From Pseudovibrio brasiliensis (GTDB lineage Bacteria > Pseudomonadota > Alphaproteobacteria > Rhizobiales > Stappiaceae), in NCBI RefSeq assembly GCF_018282095.1, contig NZ_CP074129.1, positions 95,478-151,988 of the forward strand: a stretch of 56,511 nt of DNA, in the 5' to 3' direction. The translations under genes were made by a program, and so were the position numbers. Positions 10,401 through 17,372 of the stretch are shown piece by piece. The notes beneath the pieces are model-generated. The model was not told the origin of the DNA, did no database searches, and saw nothing but the letters and a program-made list of their open reading frames with translations. Position 1 is the stretch's first letter; each line of letters opens with the position of its first letter.

Positions 10401-13400
10401 TGATGGCATCACGCAGACCATCGCACGTTCAGTGCTGAACGATGGCAGTTACACCTGGGACAACGGGGTAAGTTCATCTTCAAGCAATGAACATATCAAA
10501 GTGAGCCATGAGATCGATGCCCATGGTCTGGAGACCTGGCGCATAGAAAAGACTGCCAACGGTTCAACCACGGTAAGCTCACAGCGCTTTGATGAGGCTG
10601 CAAAAAACCGTTTGCTGCAAGAAGCTGCTCAAATCTATGACAGTGTGCTCGACAGAAAGATGGACACCTCCGAGATTGAGGTGCTTGTTCAATACGCGGA
10701 CAACAGCCAGCTCAATCACACCGAACTGGCGCAGGCCCTGCTTGACTCTGATGAGTATACCACCCGCTACGGCACTTTAAGTGATGCAGGCTTTGTCGCA
10801 AGAGCCTATCAAAGCACACTTGGCCGGGAACCAGAGCTGGAGGAGTTGGCGACACATCTCGAAGATCTTGACGCAGGTACGCTCACCCGCGCACAGCTCA
10901 GCGTAGATCTGGCCCGGTCCGTAGAACACAAGGTGACCGGCAACAACACCGGACAGACCAACAACGAAGATGTCTTCCTGTTTGATCTGGAAAAAGAAAA
11001 GGATCTGTTTGCCTCCTTTGGTGAGGAAGGGCCTGCCATCAAGACCAATGACATGGAGGTCAAGCTTGGAACCGATGGTGCTGATACGCTCCAGATAGGC
11101 TCAGCAGACGCAGCATTTGGCGGCGATGGCAACGACACCATCACTGGCGGAAACAGTAATGATCTGCTTTATGGCGGTGATGGAGACGACATCATTAAAG
11201 GCAATGCAGGCAATGATACTATCATTGGTGGTGCGGGTGATGATTTCCTGAGAGGAGGCACTGGTAATGATGTCTTCATCTGGGGAGCGGGTGACGGAAA
11301 TGACTTCGTATCTGAGGGTTATGATCATGGATCCGACAGATTAAAACTGAGAGATCTGAATGCATCTGACCTTCAATTCACTCAAAGCCTAACCAATCCT
11401 CGAGATTATGTGATCACCAACAAAACGACAGGTGAGACTGTCACATTGGAGCTAAGTTATCGAGAGAATGGAGCTGGTAAGAACCAAGGTGTGAACTTCA
11501 TTGAGTTTGCTGATGGGACGGTGTGGGACCAGAACACCATGCGCGCCCATGCTGTACTCCTTGGAACCTCTGCCGACGACGTCATCACCGGTGATGATCA
11601 CTACGGTGAACGCATTGATGGCGGAGATGGAGACGACACCATTAACGGCCTCCGTGGAAACGATACAATTACTGGTGGTGCGGGAGATGATCTCTTAAGA
11701 GGAGGCTCCGGCAACGATATCTATGTGTTTGAGCGTGGCTTCGGCCAAGACGAGGTTTCTGATAGCTCAGGAACTGACTTGATCCGTTTTCAGGATGGCA
11801 TCATGCTGTCTGATCTGAAAATTGTCAGCGTAAACGGTGATTTGAAGTTCTATCTCATCGATCCTTCCCAACCAGACCAGCCAATTGAAGATATTAAAAA
11901 CGTTCTCACCATCAAAAATAGCGCTCAAATTGAGCGTTTTACTTTCGCAGACGGGAATGATGTTGCAAAAATCAAAGTCTTAACAGATGGCCGCCTAGAA
12001 CTCTCTGGAAACAGCAGTTCAGAGCTGATCATTGGAAGTGATCACGATGATCGTATCTTCGGCAATGCAGGCAATGATACTATCATTGGCGGTGCAGGCG
12101 ATGATTTCCTGAGAGGAGGCACTGGTAATGATGTCTTCATCTGGGGAGCGGGTGACGGAAATGACTTCGTATCTGAGGGGTATAATCATGGATCCGACAG
12201 ATTAAAGCTGAAAGATCTGAATGCATCTGACCTTCAATTCACTCAAAGCCTAACCAATCCTCGAGATTATGTGATCACCAACAAAACGACAGGTGAGACT
12301 GTCACATTGGAGCTAAGTTATCGAGAGAATGGAGCTGGTAAGAACCAAGGTGTGAACTTCATTGAGTTTGCTGATGGGACGGTGTGGGACCAGAACACCA
12401 TGCGCGCCCATGCTGTACTCCTTGGAACCTCTGCCGACGACGTCATCACTGGTGATGATCACTACGGTGAACGCATTGATGGCGGAGATGGAAACGACAC
12501 TATTTATGGCAATGCAGGCAATGACACGATCATTGGTGGTGCGGGTGATGATTTCCTGAGAGGAGGCACTGGTAATGATGTCTTCATCTGGGGAGCGGGT
12601 GACGGAAATGACTTCGTATCTGAGGGTTATGATCATGGATCCGACAGATTAAAACTGAGAGATCTGAATGCATCTGACCTTCAATTCACTCAAAGCCTAA
12701 CCAATCCTCGAGATTATGTGATCACCAACAAAACGACAGGTGAGACTGTCACATTGGAGCTAAGTTATCGAGAGAATGGAGCTGGTAAGAACCAAGGTGT
12801 GAACTTCATTGAGTTTGCTGATGGGACGGTGTGGGACCAGAACACCATGCGCGCCCATGCTGTACTCCTTGGAACCTCTGCCGACGACGTCATCACCGGT
12901 GATGATCACTACGGTGAACGCATTGATGGCGGAGATGGAGACGACACCATTAACGGCCTCCGTGGAAACGATACAATTACTGGTGGTGCGGGAGATGATC
13001 TCTTAAGAGGAGGCTCCGGCAACGATATCTATGTGTTTGAGCGTGGCTTCGGCCAAGACGAGGTTTCTGATAGCTCAGGAACTGACTTGATCCGTTTTCA
13101 GGATGGCATCATGCTGTCTGATCTGAAAATTGTCAGCGTAAACGGTGATTTGAAGTTCTATCTCATCGATCCTTCCCAACCAGACCAGCCAATTGAAGAT
13201 ATTAAAAACGTTCTCACCATCAAAAATAGCGCTCAAATTGAGCGTTTTACTTTCGCAGACGGGAATGATGTTGCAAAAATCAAAGTCTTAACAGATGGCC
13301 GCCTAGAACTCTCTGGAAACAGCAGTTCAGAGCTGATCATTGGAAGTGATCACGATGATCGTATCTTCGGCAATGCAGGCAATGATACTATCATTGGCGG

Positions 13401-14124
13401 TGCAGGCGATGATTTCCTGAGAGGAGGCACTGGTAATGATGTCTTCATCTGGGGAGCGGGTGACGGAAATGACTTCGTATCTGAGGGGTATAATCATGGA
13501 TCCGACAGATTAAAGCTGAAAGATCTGAATGCATCTGACCTTCAATTCACTCAAAGCCTAACCAATCCTCGAGATTATGTGATCACCAACAAAACGACAG
13601 GTGAGACTGTCACATTGGAGCTAAGTTATCGAGAGAATGGAGCTGGTAAGAACCAAGGTGTGAACTTCATTGAGTTTGCTGATGGGACGGTGTGGGACCA
13701 GAACACCATGCGCGCCCATGCTGTACTCCTTGGAACCTCTGCCGATGACGTCATCACCGGTGACGATCACTACGGTGAACGCATTGATGGCGGAGATGGA
13801 AACGACACCATTAATGGCCTCCGTGGAAACGATACAATCATCGGCGGTGCAGGCGATGATTTCCTGAGAGGAGGCTCCGGCAACGATATCTATGTGTTTG
13901 AGTATGGCTTCGGCCAAGACGAGGTTTCTGATTTTGCAACGGGCGCAGGCTCTGATGATATCATCAGTATTGATGCAGAACTATTTGCAGACTTTACATC
14001 TGTACTCGCCGCAACAAAGGATGTTGGAGGAGATACGGTAATCAAGCTAGATGACGAGAACTCCATCACCTTGAAGGGTGTTTCGAAGATAGACCTACAT
14101 GTCGATGACTTCCAGTTCATTTGA
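4453..14124 (+). CDS. giant RTX calcium-binding protein with internal Hint domain
   Basis: A 3223-residue protein, probably exported by a type I system. Layout: residues 1-180 form a head without a classical signal peptide; 180-360 are Gly/Ser/Asp-rich low complexity; 363-489 are a Hint (hedgehog/intein) domain starting at Cys363 in GCFVAGTTI, with a TTPEHPF block and ending VHN (His488-Asn489). After it comes a DLDGNGI segment (about 495-650). About 24 tandem repeats of about 55 residues follow (roughly 656-2040), most with a D-x-DGDG loop and ADGS/DGSLRS strands. Residues 2046-2165 resemble DUF4214, and from about 2200 there are RTX nonapeptides (GGxGxD). The C-terminus DDFQFI is preceded by the hydrophobic/acidic stretch usual for type I export signals. 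No exporter genes lie in this window. Role as adhesin, toxin carrier or surface-layer-like protein cannot be decided. Hint autocleavage or splicing is expected from the family, not shown. Confidence 0.88.
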   Translation: MPDLKVDPKLLPTSKPDGELFNENYRTGYTNNQTRLDVTAPAATQVVRDLGKGVAPEIRVDASGAAGVPGVAGLSFKTETNVTDNKSSGKLSIAAGIWKADISISHNLEVDITVGIGGIAGIDLNGVIALAAEVGLGANVKIDNAVVEASDFGITGNLSGSAKIAGFGFEGKHKSTLTVDDLINNSLSHHWHEDGSTSSTGGNGSVTSGYIGGDKSSHSPDGSDYGGGGWGFNTSSYYGGLNASSGSDQNTSTAQANSGTTNNSGAAGYFGGSGPGDGSVSVGTGGASGRDNEKSGRPEPNYGRSDGGDDHSSSYGDRDAGGGSSYDGSGGSSYGNSDAGGGNSGPTRSDTTTGGDSRGTFGCFVAGTTILMADGSAKPIEQVCLEDQVMAFDGLGALEPREVTDLFIHGKRQVLDVDGVLTTPEHPFLRPDGSYKAVGQLQVGDQIVHADGSLHTIERIDEVEGRHTVYNFTVEGLHTYVAAGFRVHNIKPIILDLDGNGIQVTRLDQSTMFMDAGGDGLEHRTAWAASGDGVLFYDPDGRDAITEKRQFVFTEWDPTATSDMEALASVFDSNGDGVLSAEDAAFAKFKLLVTNPDGSTSVKTLTELGITQINLTADATNIELSDGSVIAGQTTFTRADGTTGTVGDMKLAASDMGYRVDQVESVDGAGARTLIATAYESDGSKAYEIHSLTSADGLVLTNRYDDNGDGVTNRIQSIVTVVGSDGSRTQTESNFAGSDMASAVLRSRTQTTTSADGNTLTIERDMTGGGWFDQREVRATQSDGSKAITISALAKDGSVITSRSETVSSDGSVRVDGHDQDGDGSADTNETHRVTVNGDNSRSETIAITNQDGSLRSHVKEDVSADGRTKVVERDLDGDGDTDTREELSITVAADGQTTSELAVKNGDGSLRSSTTTVQSADALTKTTTADQDGDGDIDLTIVDTTTIAADGSREQVVTQTNADGSVRSKTRETLGADKVSQQTFVDLNQNGSLEANEVVSSVVSSSTTQDRIATSWTRNADGSVNAKTVATTSADGLQTTTQTDRDGDGDTDVSVQDITSTDGEGNSTQTVTTRNSDGSLRSQAKVSTSADGLSVTTTTDVDGDGQIDARTVEVLAKETDGSTRQTRSDYAGDGSLISKQVVEESADRRVKTTRTDLDGDGNNDAVSIRTEQTDGSVSLQETSYANDGTALGQTLTTSSANGLTTSVARDLDGDLSADVTVTSVTTLNADGSKTTVQETRNADGSLRSQSTLSVSDDRLQSVTQTDDDGDGTFERSVQDTTVLKADGSTVRTSETRSDNGSLLSRTQASLSDDELSSVVKTDADGDGTYDLIKTTVAELQADGSLVTTVELRDGSGALRTRSVETVSDNERYRTSKVDVNGDGQADQITTQTVAEDGQVTTSVRTQSKDGELQSESVTLTSANGLSVTEQFDQDGDGVYEHRNETTRNLNGDGSQTTTTSLKGQDGTLLKHTVLEVSDDTLVSTRRDDLDGDGQSDRTTNNQTVIAADGSQTTTSSIKAQNGSLLSKTVSTMSADERSHTRSVDVDGNGHQDEVVSTVIGDDGVTTSTMAYYSESGGLLAKTVQSKSGNGLQTSTTLDLDGDGVTDRSISDVTVLLDDGSRTQTVTHMNGQGYAAARFETQTDDDGLSGQVRLDRDGNGIFETRSLFETDFASNGDVTRTTTTTDTGGALVAKTTVTTSGDGLHVSETTDFDGDGTTNRSVDRERGASGGGTETLTLSADDGQKLYGTTTVTSADERSRTSSIDLDGDGVTDQKIETQLDLSGNQTTTHSQLLGDGTAGTIVTQTTSANGHEQSYAFDLDGDGRADILRKTSISYDETGNQVKVFEEKDGDTLKYTSTTVTSGNGLTATTTVDSNGDGETDTTTVDETILGTDGSTTFTSTERYEGGSLRSSYQEVISADGRTVSKSYDFDGDGRKDKTEVTKTLADGSKTVTETAYSASGSAQKSFVTQTSSDGLTTTIVRDGITQTIARSVLNDGSYTWDNGVSSSSSNEHIKVSHEIDAHGLETWRIEKTANGSTTVSSQRFDEAAKNRLLQEAAQIYDSVLDRKMDTSEIEVLVQYADNSQLNHTELAQALLDSDEYTTRYGTLSDAGFVARAYQSTLGREPELEELATHLEDLDAGTLTRAQLSVDLARSVEHKVTGNNTGQTNNEDVFLFDLEKEKDLFASFGEEGPAIKTNDMEVKLGTDGADTLQIGSADAAFGGDGNDTITGGNSNDLLYGGDGDDIIKGNAGNDTIIGGAGDDFLRGGTGNDVFIWGAGDGNDFVSEGYDHGSDRLKLRDLNASDLQFTQSLTNPRDYVITNKTTGETVTLELSYRENGAGKNQGVNFIEFADGTVWDQNTMRAHAVLLGTSADDVITGDDHYGERIDGGDGDDTINGLRGNDTITGGAGDDLLRGGSGNDIYVFERGFGQDEVSDSSGTDLIRFQDGIMLSDLKIVSVNGDLKFYLIDPSQPDQPIEDIKNVLTIKNSAQIERFTFADGNDVAKIKVLTDGRLELSGNSSSELIIGSDHDDRIFGNAGNDTIIGGAGDDFLRGGTGNDVFIWGAGDGNDFVSEGYNHGSDRLKLKDLNASDLQFTQSLTNPRDYVITNKTTGETVTLELSYRENGAGKNQGVNFIEFADGTVWDQNTMRAHAVLLGTSADDVITGDDHYGERIDGGDGNDTIYGNAGNDTIIGGAGDDFLRGGTGNDVFIWGAGDGNDFVSEGYDHGSDRLKLRDLNASDLQFTQSLTNPRDYVITNKTTGETVTLELSYRENGAGKNQGVNFIEFADGTVWDQNTMRAHAVLLGTSADDVITGDDHYGERIDGGDGDDTINGLRGNDTITGGAGDDLLRGGSGNDIYVFERGFGQDEVSDSSGTDLIRFQDGIMLSDLKIVSVNGDLKFYLIDPSQPDQPIEDIKNVLTIKNSAQIERFTFADGNDVAKIKVLTDGRLELSGNSSSELIIGSDHDDRIFGNAGNDTIIGGAGDDFLRGGTGNDVFIWGAGDGNDFVSEGYNHGSDRLKLKDLNASDLQFTQSLTNPRDYVITNKTTGETVTLELSYRENGAGKNQGVNFIEFADGTVWDQNTMRAHAVLLGTSADDVITGDDHYGERIDGGDGNDTINGLRGNDTIIGGAGDDFLRGGSGNDIYVFEYGFGQDEVSDFATGAGSDDIISIDAELFADFTSVLAATKDVGGDTVIKLDDENSITLKGVSKIDLHVDDFQFI
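11200..13815 (+). repeat. 1308-bp in-frame tandem duplication inside the RTX region
   Basis: Landmarks recur exactly 1308 bp apart: GGCAATGCAGGCAATGA at 11200 and 12508, and again at 12061 and 13369. The two copies (about 11200-12507 and 12508-13815) are nearly identical at the DNA level over their full length. Because 1308 is a multiple of 3, each copy adds 436 residues: two RTX clusters alternating with two beta-rich linkers. Within a unit, an internal segment of about 440 bp is also repeated. Recent duplication or gene conversion is inferred from the near identity. Confidence 0.9.
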
Positions 14125-14170
14125 TAATGTAGTTTGATCGAACATTAGAACTTCATTTTTGATCCAAGTG

Positions 14171-14204
14171 ACCCCGGGTACTTTCTCCGGGGTTTCTGTT
14201 TTGT
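14171..14204 (+). terminator. rho-independent terminator of the RTX gene
   Basis: ACCCCGG (14171-14177) pairs with CCGGGGT (14187-14193) across a 9-nt loop and is followed by TTCTGTTTTG. It sits 46 bp after the RTX stop and just inside the right end of Tn_A, so the cargo has its own transcription stop. Confidence 0.8.
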
Positions 14205-14209
14205 TCGTT

Positions 14210-14247
14210 CTTAGCGTACGATTTTTGGCAAATCTTGTTCTGACCCC
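14210..14247 (-). repeat. right terminal inverted repeat of Tn_A (38 bp)
   Basis: On the plus strand it reads CTTAGCGTACGATT to TGACCCC; inverted, it matches the left end at 36 of 38 positions. The outer CCCC ends at 14247, where the RTX gene remnant resumes. Confidence 0.93.
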
Positions 14248-14718
14248 TACTGGGCGCGTTCTGGCGGTGTCAGTGTTAATCTTCAAGATAAAATTGGCCT
14301 CTCTGGTGATGCTTCAGGAGATGTCTATGTTTCCATTGAAAACGTGATTGGATCAAACTTCGGAGATGATCATCTTGTGGGAGATGATAGTGCCAATATC
14401 CTGAATGGATATGCAGGGAACTATACGCTGATTGGTGGCAATGGCAATGATACACTGATTGGGGGACAAGGCTCAGACATCTTCGTATTTGGTAATGCTC
14501 ATTTTGGAAATGATACAATCAAAGATTTTGAAGCTGGAGCTGGCTCTGACGATGTTATTCATTTCGACAGCGCGTTCTTTGCGAATTTTGAAACTGTGTT
14601 AGCTGCAGCAAGTACGAATGGAAGTGATACTGTAATTAGCTTAGATGGAAACAACTCGTTGATACTGAAAGGAATTCAGGTGTCAGAACTACACACGGAC
14701 GATTTCCAGTTTATCTGA
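14248..14718 (+). pseudogene. C-terminal remnant of a second RTX protein
   Basis: From the transposon end the frame reads on without a break: GGVSVNLQDKIGLSGDASGD, then YVSIENVIGSNFGDDHLVGDD, RTX repeats (IGGNGNDTLIGGQGSDIFVFG) and a type I export tail ending HTDDFQFI. No start codon with a ribosome site precedes it, and the frame hits a stop inside the transposon repeat, so this is the 3' end of a gene interrupted by Tn_A. The ATG at 14344 would give a 124-residue piece but is probably fortuitous. The tail closely resembles the tail of the giant RTX protein (LKG...LHxDDFQFI), so both probably used the same exporter type. Confidence 0.85.
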
Positions 14719-14732
14719 TTTGTGCCTAAAAC

Positions 14733-14776
14733 ACCAGCACTGCAGTTTCTGCACCGCAGTGCTGGTATCGGTTTTT
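14733..14776 (+). terminator. terminator after the RTX remnant
   Basis: ACCAGCACTGC (14733-14743) pairs perfectly with GCAGTGCTGGT (14756-14766) across 12 nt, followed by ATCGGTTTTTG. It was the terminator of the interrupted RTX gene. Confidence 0.85.
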
Positions 14777-14847
14777 GAAAGAACCATGGTGATTATTTCT
14801 AGCTGGCAACAACAGTCAATATTACATCAACAATTTCAAGCCGTTAT

Positions 14848-14898
14848 TCCTTAAGTTAGCGCCTATGGGGCTGCGCCCCATAGGCGCTAACTTAAGGA
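14848..14898. repeat. 51-bp near-perfect hairpin at the IS4 end
   Basis: A 24-bp arm (14848-14871, beginning TCCTTAAGTTAGCG) is repeated inverted at 14875-14898 with a 3-nt centre TGC. The inner arm contains the IS4 transposase stop codon and coincides with the IS end, so the outer arm is an inverted copy of that same IS end. It could act as a strong transcription stop. It looks like two IS ends joined head to head. Confidence 0.85.
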
Positions 14899-16112
14899 TG
14901 GAAGTCTTGGAATTTGTTGGCGTTTTCGTCGCCTTGGAGGCTCCCATATGGTTTTCCAGAACGTGGGGCCATGGTGTGTAATGCTGCTTAAGTCCCAAAC
15001 GCCCTGAATAGCCGAGATTAATGACTGGCGCAGCAGTTTGTATACGCGCCAGGTGGAGGGGTTGCGGCACTGTTTACTCTCTTCATCGGGCGCGATTGCC
15101 AGCAGGTCCTCGCTTTTACGCTCGATCAGGAGGGCGAGGATGAGGTGAGCCAGAAGCCAGGATTTTGCTAAGGCCGGGTCTTTTGCAGGCAGGCGGTCGA
15201 TGTGGAGGATGCTTTTCAGGCGCTTGAATGCAAGTTCAATCTGCCATCGCAACCGATAGAGGTCCGCAATACTTGCCGTGTTGAAGTCTTCTTTCGGGAG
15301 GGACGTGACCAGCAACATGTATTCGGCAGCAATCAGAGATTTTGGTGTTAGTTTTGATCCTTTTTTACTGGAGATACGGCGCAGGCGCTTTTTCTCTTGT
15401 TCTATCGCTGCTGGTGGTTTGCGGATCGCAATCAGACGGGCGGGTACGTCATAGGCTATTGAGCGTCCTTGAATGATAACCTGACGATCAATCGGCGTTG
15501 CCTTTGTGGTCTCTGACAAAACAGAGAACAGATCTAACCGCGAGCCGTCCGGGTGAAGTAAGCGGAACTTTCGCCAACCGGCACGGACTATGAAATCACC
15601 ACCATTACTGATGATGGGATGCAGCCCTTTCGCAAAGGCATATCCTCGGTCCGCAATGTGAATTTCACCCGGATTAACCGGATTTCTTGTCAAACACTCA
15701 GCTCCTCGACCATCTGTAACTTCAAGATGAGCAAAGCGTGCAGTGGCCGGGTCATAGCTGGCATGGATTTTAAAGTCTGTCCCTTTGCTCCCCGGCGCAG
15801 ACACGGTGGTTCCGTCGACCAGACGCAGCCGATATCCACTTGGGAAATCGGCGCGGCTGGTATCTGCCAGCAGCTGAGCTGCGATGTACTCCAGCCATTG
15901 TGTTGCTCCCCTAAGCCGGTTGAGCACCGCGACATAGTGGTTGAATGGCTTTGATGGCTGTACCAATGAAGCAAGAAGATTTGAAGAAGCCAACTATATC
16001 AGGGGGGGCATGGTAATGACGATGACAGAATATCAAACCGTTCGGGGTGAACGGCAGTGGTGAGGATAAGGGAAGAAACTTCTCACTTGTGAGAGGTCAA
16101 TCCTTATGGGGC
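14875..16112 (-). mobile_element. IS4-family insertion sequence
   Basis: The transposase gene fills about 1.24 kb. The proposed ends are GCCCCATAGGCGCTAACT (from 14875, plus strand) and, inverted at the other side, GCCCCATAAGGATTGACC (ending 16112), an imperfect inverted repeat. The boundaries are therefore approximate. A palindrome TCTCACTTGTGAGA lies just inside the right end (16081-16094). No clear target duplication. Confidence 0.65.
14887..15993 (-). CDS. IS4-family transposase, start uncertain
   Basis: A 368-residue DDE transposase. Visible blocks: LRLVDGTTVSAPGS (first Asp), IADRGYAF (second Asp) and the IS4 signature YRLRWQIELAFKRLKS, which fits Y-(2)-R-(3)-E-(6)-K. The open frame begins with TTG at 15993 directly after an in-frame TAG (15994-15996). 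Upstream in the same frame is ATG CCC CCC CTG ATA before that TAG, next to a run of seven C (plus strand G), so the true N-terminus may be lost to a nonsense or slippage change. The family is usually about 400 residues or more. Activity is doubtful. Confidence 0.85.
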   Translation of the reverse strand: MASSNLLASLVQPSKPFNHYVAVLNRLRGATQWLEYIAAQLLADTSRADFPSGYRLRLVDGTTVSAPGSKGTDFKIHASYDPATARFAHLEVTDGRGAECLTRNPVNPGEIHIADRGYAFAKGLHPIISNGGDFIVRAGWRKFRLLHPDGSRLDLFSVLSETTKATPIDRQVIIQGRSIAYDVPARLIAIRKPPAAIEQEKKRLRRISSKKGSKLTPKSLIAAEYMLLVTSLPKEDFNTASIADLYRLRWQIELAFKRLKSILHIDRLPAKDPALAKSWLLAHLILALLIERKSEDLLAIAPDEESKQCRNPSTWRVYKLLRQSLISAIQGVWDLSSITHHGPTFWKTIWEPPRRRKRQQIPRLPSLS

Positions 16113-16214
16113 ACTTTTCCTTCATCGGTCATTAATCAAGGCAAAACCAGTTTGTTCACTCATTTAGGTGGGTAGCGTCTTCTTTATATGTAGTTGTGAA
16201 AACAGAGAAGAAGA

Positions 16215-17024
16215 ATGAAAAAAACAACGCTATTGGCCCTTGTAACAGTGATGTCTTGAATAGATTCAAGTTCGGTATCCGCGCAAAATGCTGCGCATTA
16301 TGATCATCTATCTGAGCTCGAAGCATACGAGCAATCTTACTTCATCAATCCAAGCACCTTTCTTGGAGAAGGTAACTTTAAAGCAGCTTTCCTGATCCCC
16401 AAGCCTGCTTTGGTCATCAAGACCTGCATTAACCAAGGGAACACCCCTTTAAGTTGCCTTTATGAGATGCAGGCTCAGATCCAAGATTACAACATATTAG
16501 AGCGAGACTTTCGGGGTCAGCTTGTTAATTTTTATCCAACAGATCATACTAGAATTAATCCTTTCGTGTGTGCTCGACACGATGCAGAAAATCCAAGTAA
16601 AGATTGTCACTTCATACTTGAGGAGTTTCTTTATGGGACCTGGAAGTCATTGCACGCAGATTTTCAATCGCTCGAACTTTCTAGCGTTTGTCACTGGACA
16701 TACTTAACAGATGAGGCAACCTTCGCTTACGAGCTAAGAAAGGCGATGGAGCCCTTGTTCAATGACGGTGGGTATACAAAGCTAGCTGGCTCAGTGAATG
16801 GAAATTCTATTGCTTCCCTTTCAAGTACATTGGCCCGTGTCAGTTATGCCTTTGAGGATTTGCAAGGCTCATTTACCTCCAACGGATTTATCATTAGTGA
16901 CACTGGAGTAGATGCAAGCGATGACTATAAAGAGGATCGAAATTGCCAGGTAAACTGGTTGTGCGCACTTGCTAAAGAACTCGATGCGGACGCGTCTTGT
17001 AGTTTTATCAGACAAAACGATTAG
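16215..17024 (+). pseudogene. secreted protein gene with in-frame TGA in the signal peptide
   Basis: Starting at ATG 16215 the frame reads MKKTTLLALVTVMS, then TGA at 16257-16259, then IDSSSVSAQNAAHYDH and on without a break to the stop at 17024 (about 269 residues). The N-terminus is a typical Sec signal peptide with a likely cut after SVSA. The TGA lies in its hydrophobic/C region, so one base change would restore the gene. The mature part has several Cys residues (for example TCINQ, LSCLYEM, DCHF, SVCHW, CQVNWLC), fitting a periplasmic or secreted disulphide protein. I recognise no family. A downstream start at 16410 would yield an unexported 204-residue protein. Read as a pseudogene; TGA readthrough is a less likely alternative. 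Confidence 0.7.
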
Positions 17025-17167
17025 CTATATCAGCTTGAGATTATCCTGATTTACAGTCTCAAGTAAACTGAGCCCAAAATCGCGATGATCTCAAGTCCCT
17101 ACACATAGGTGCCGTTGACAAACACAATCTAGCTAGAAAAATCAGTGCGATCTGGCTACATTGCCTC

Positions 17168-17203
17168 AAAAAGCTACTCGGCACACTTAAGTGAGTGCCG
17201 AGT
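17168..17203 (-). terminator. terminator for the minus-strand cupin operon
   Basis: ACTCGGCAC (17176-17184) and GTGCCGAGT (17195-17203) form a stem with a 10-nt loop. On the minus strand it is followed by AGCTTTTTGAGG. The 348-bp gap 17025-17372 otherwise shows no gene. Confidence 0.75.
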
Positions 17204-17372
17204 AAGGTGTTGGAGTTGGCGAAAGATGTGTTGCCTCTAACTGACTGTAAGTCGGGGGACTTGTGCGCCTGATTAGAGGTTCACTCAGTTCTTATTGTTA
17301 TGAGAGTAACAAGTTGCTTTCACACGGTTGCTGAGCAGGTTGCTCTGTTATGAGCGATGACCTGCTTCCAAC

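Larger units (their letters stand above)
125..14247. mobile_element. Tn3-family transposon Tn_A with RTX/Hint giant gene as cargo
   Basis: The element is bounded by 38-bp terminal inverted repeats (125-162 and 14210-14247) that agree at 36 of 38 positions and have the Tn3-family form GGGG at the outer edge and TACGCTAAG at the inner edge. Inside are divergent tnpA (minus) and tnpR (plus), a res-like gap between them, a small membrane-protein gene and a 9.7-kb gene for an RTX protein that ends 86 bp before the right repeat, followed by its own terminator. The 5-bp flanks differ (TGGAT left, TACTG right), so there is no target duplication. The flanking genes also differ (a Tn_B tnpA on the left, an RTX gene on the right), which points to rearrangement after insertion or an adjacent deletion. 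Cargo assignment rests on position between the repeats. Confidence 0.88.

Noticed and set aside
6418-13815. CRISPR array
   Set aside because: The repeats are coding, in frame and lack unique spacers of constant length.
14344-14718. Intact 124-residue RTX gene
   Set aside because: The frame continues upstream with RTX-protein-like sequence up to the transposon edge, and no ribosome site precedes the ATG; it is a 3' remnant.
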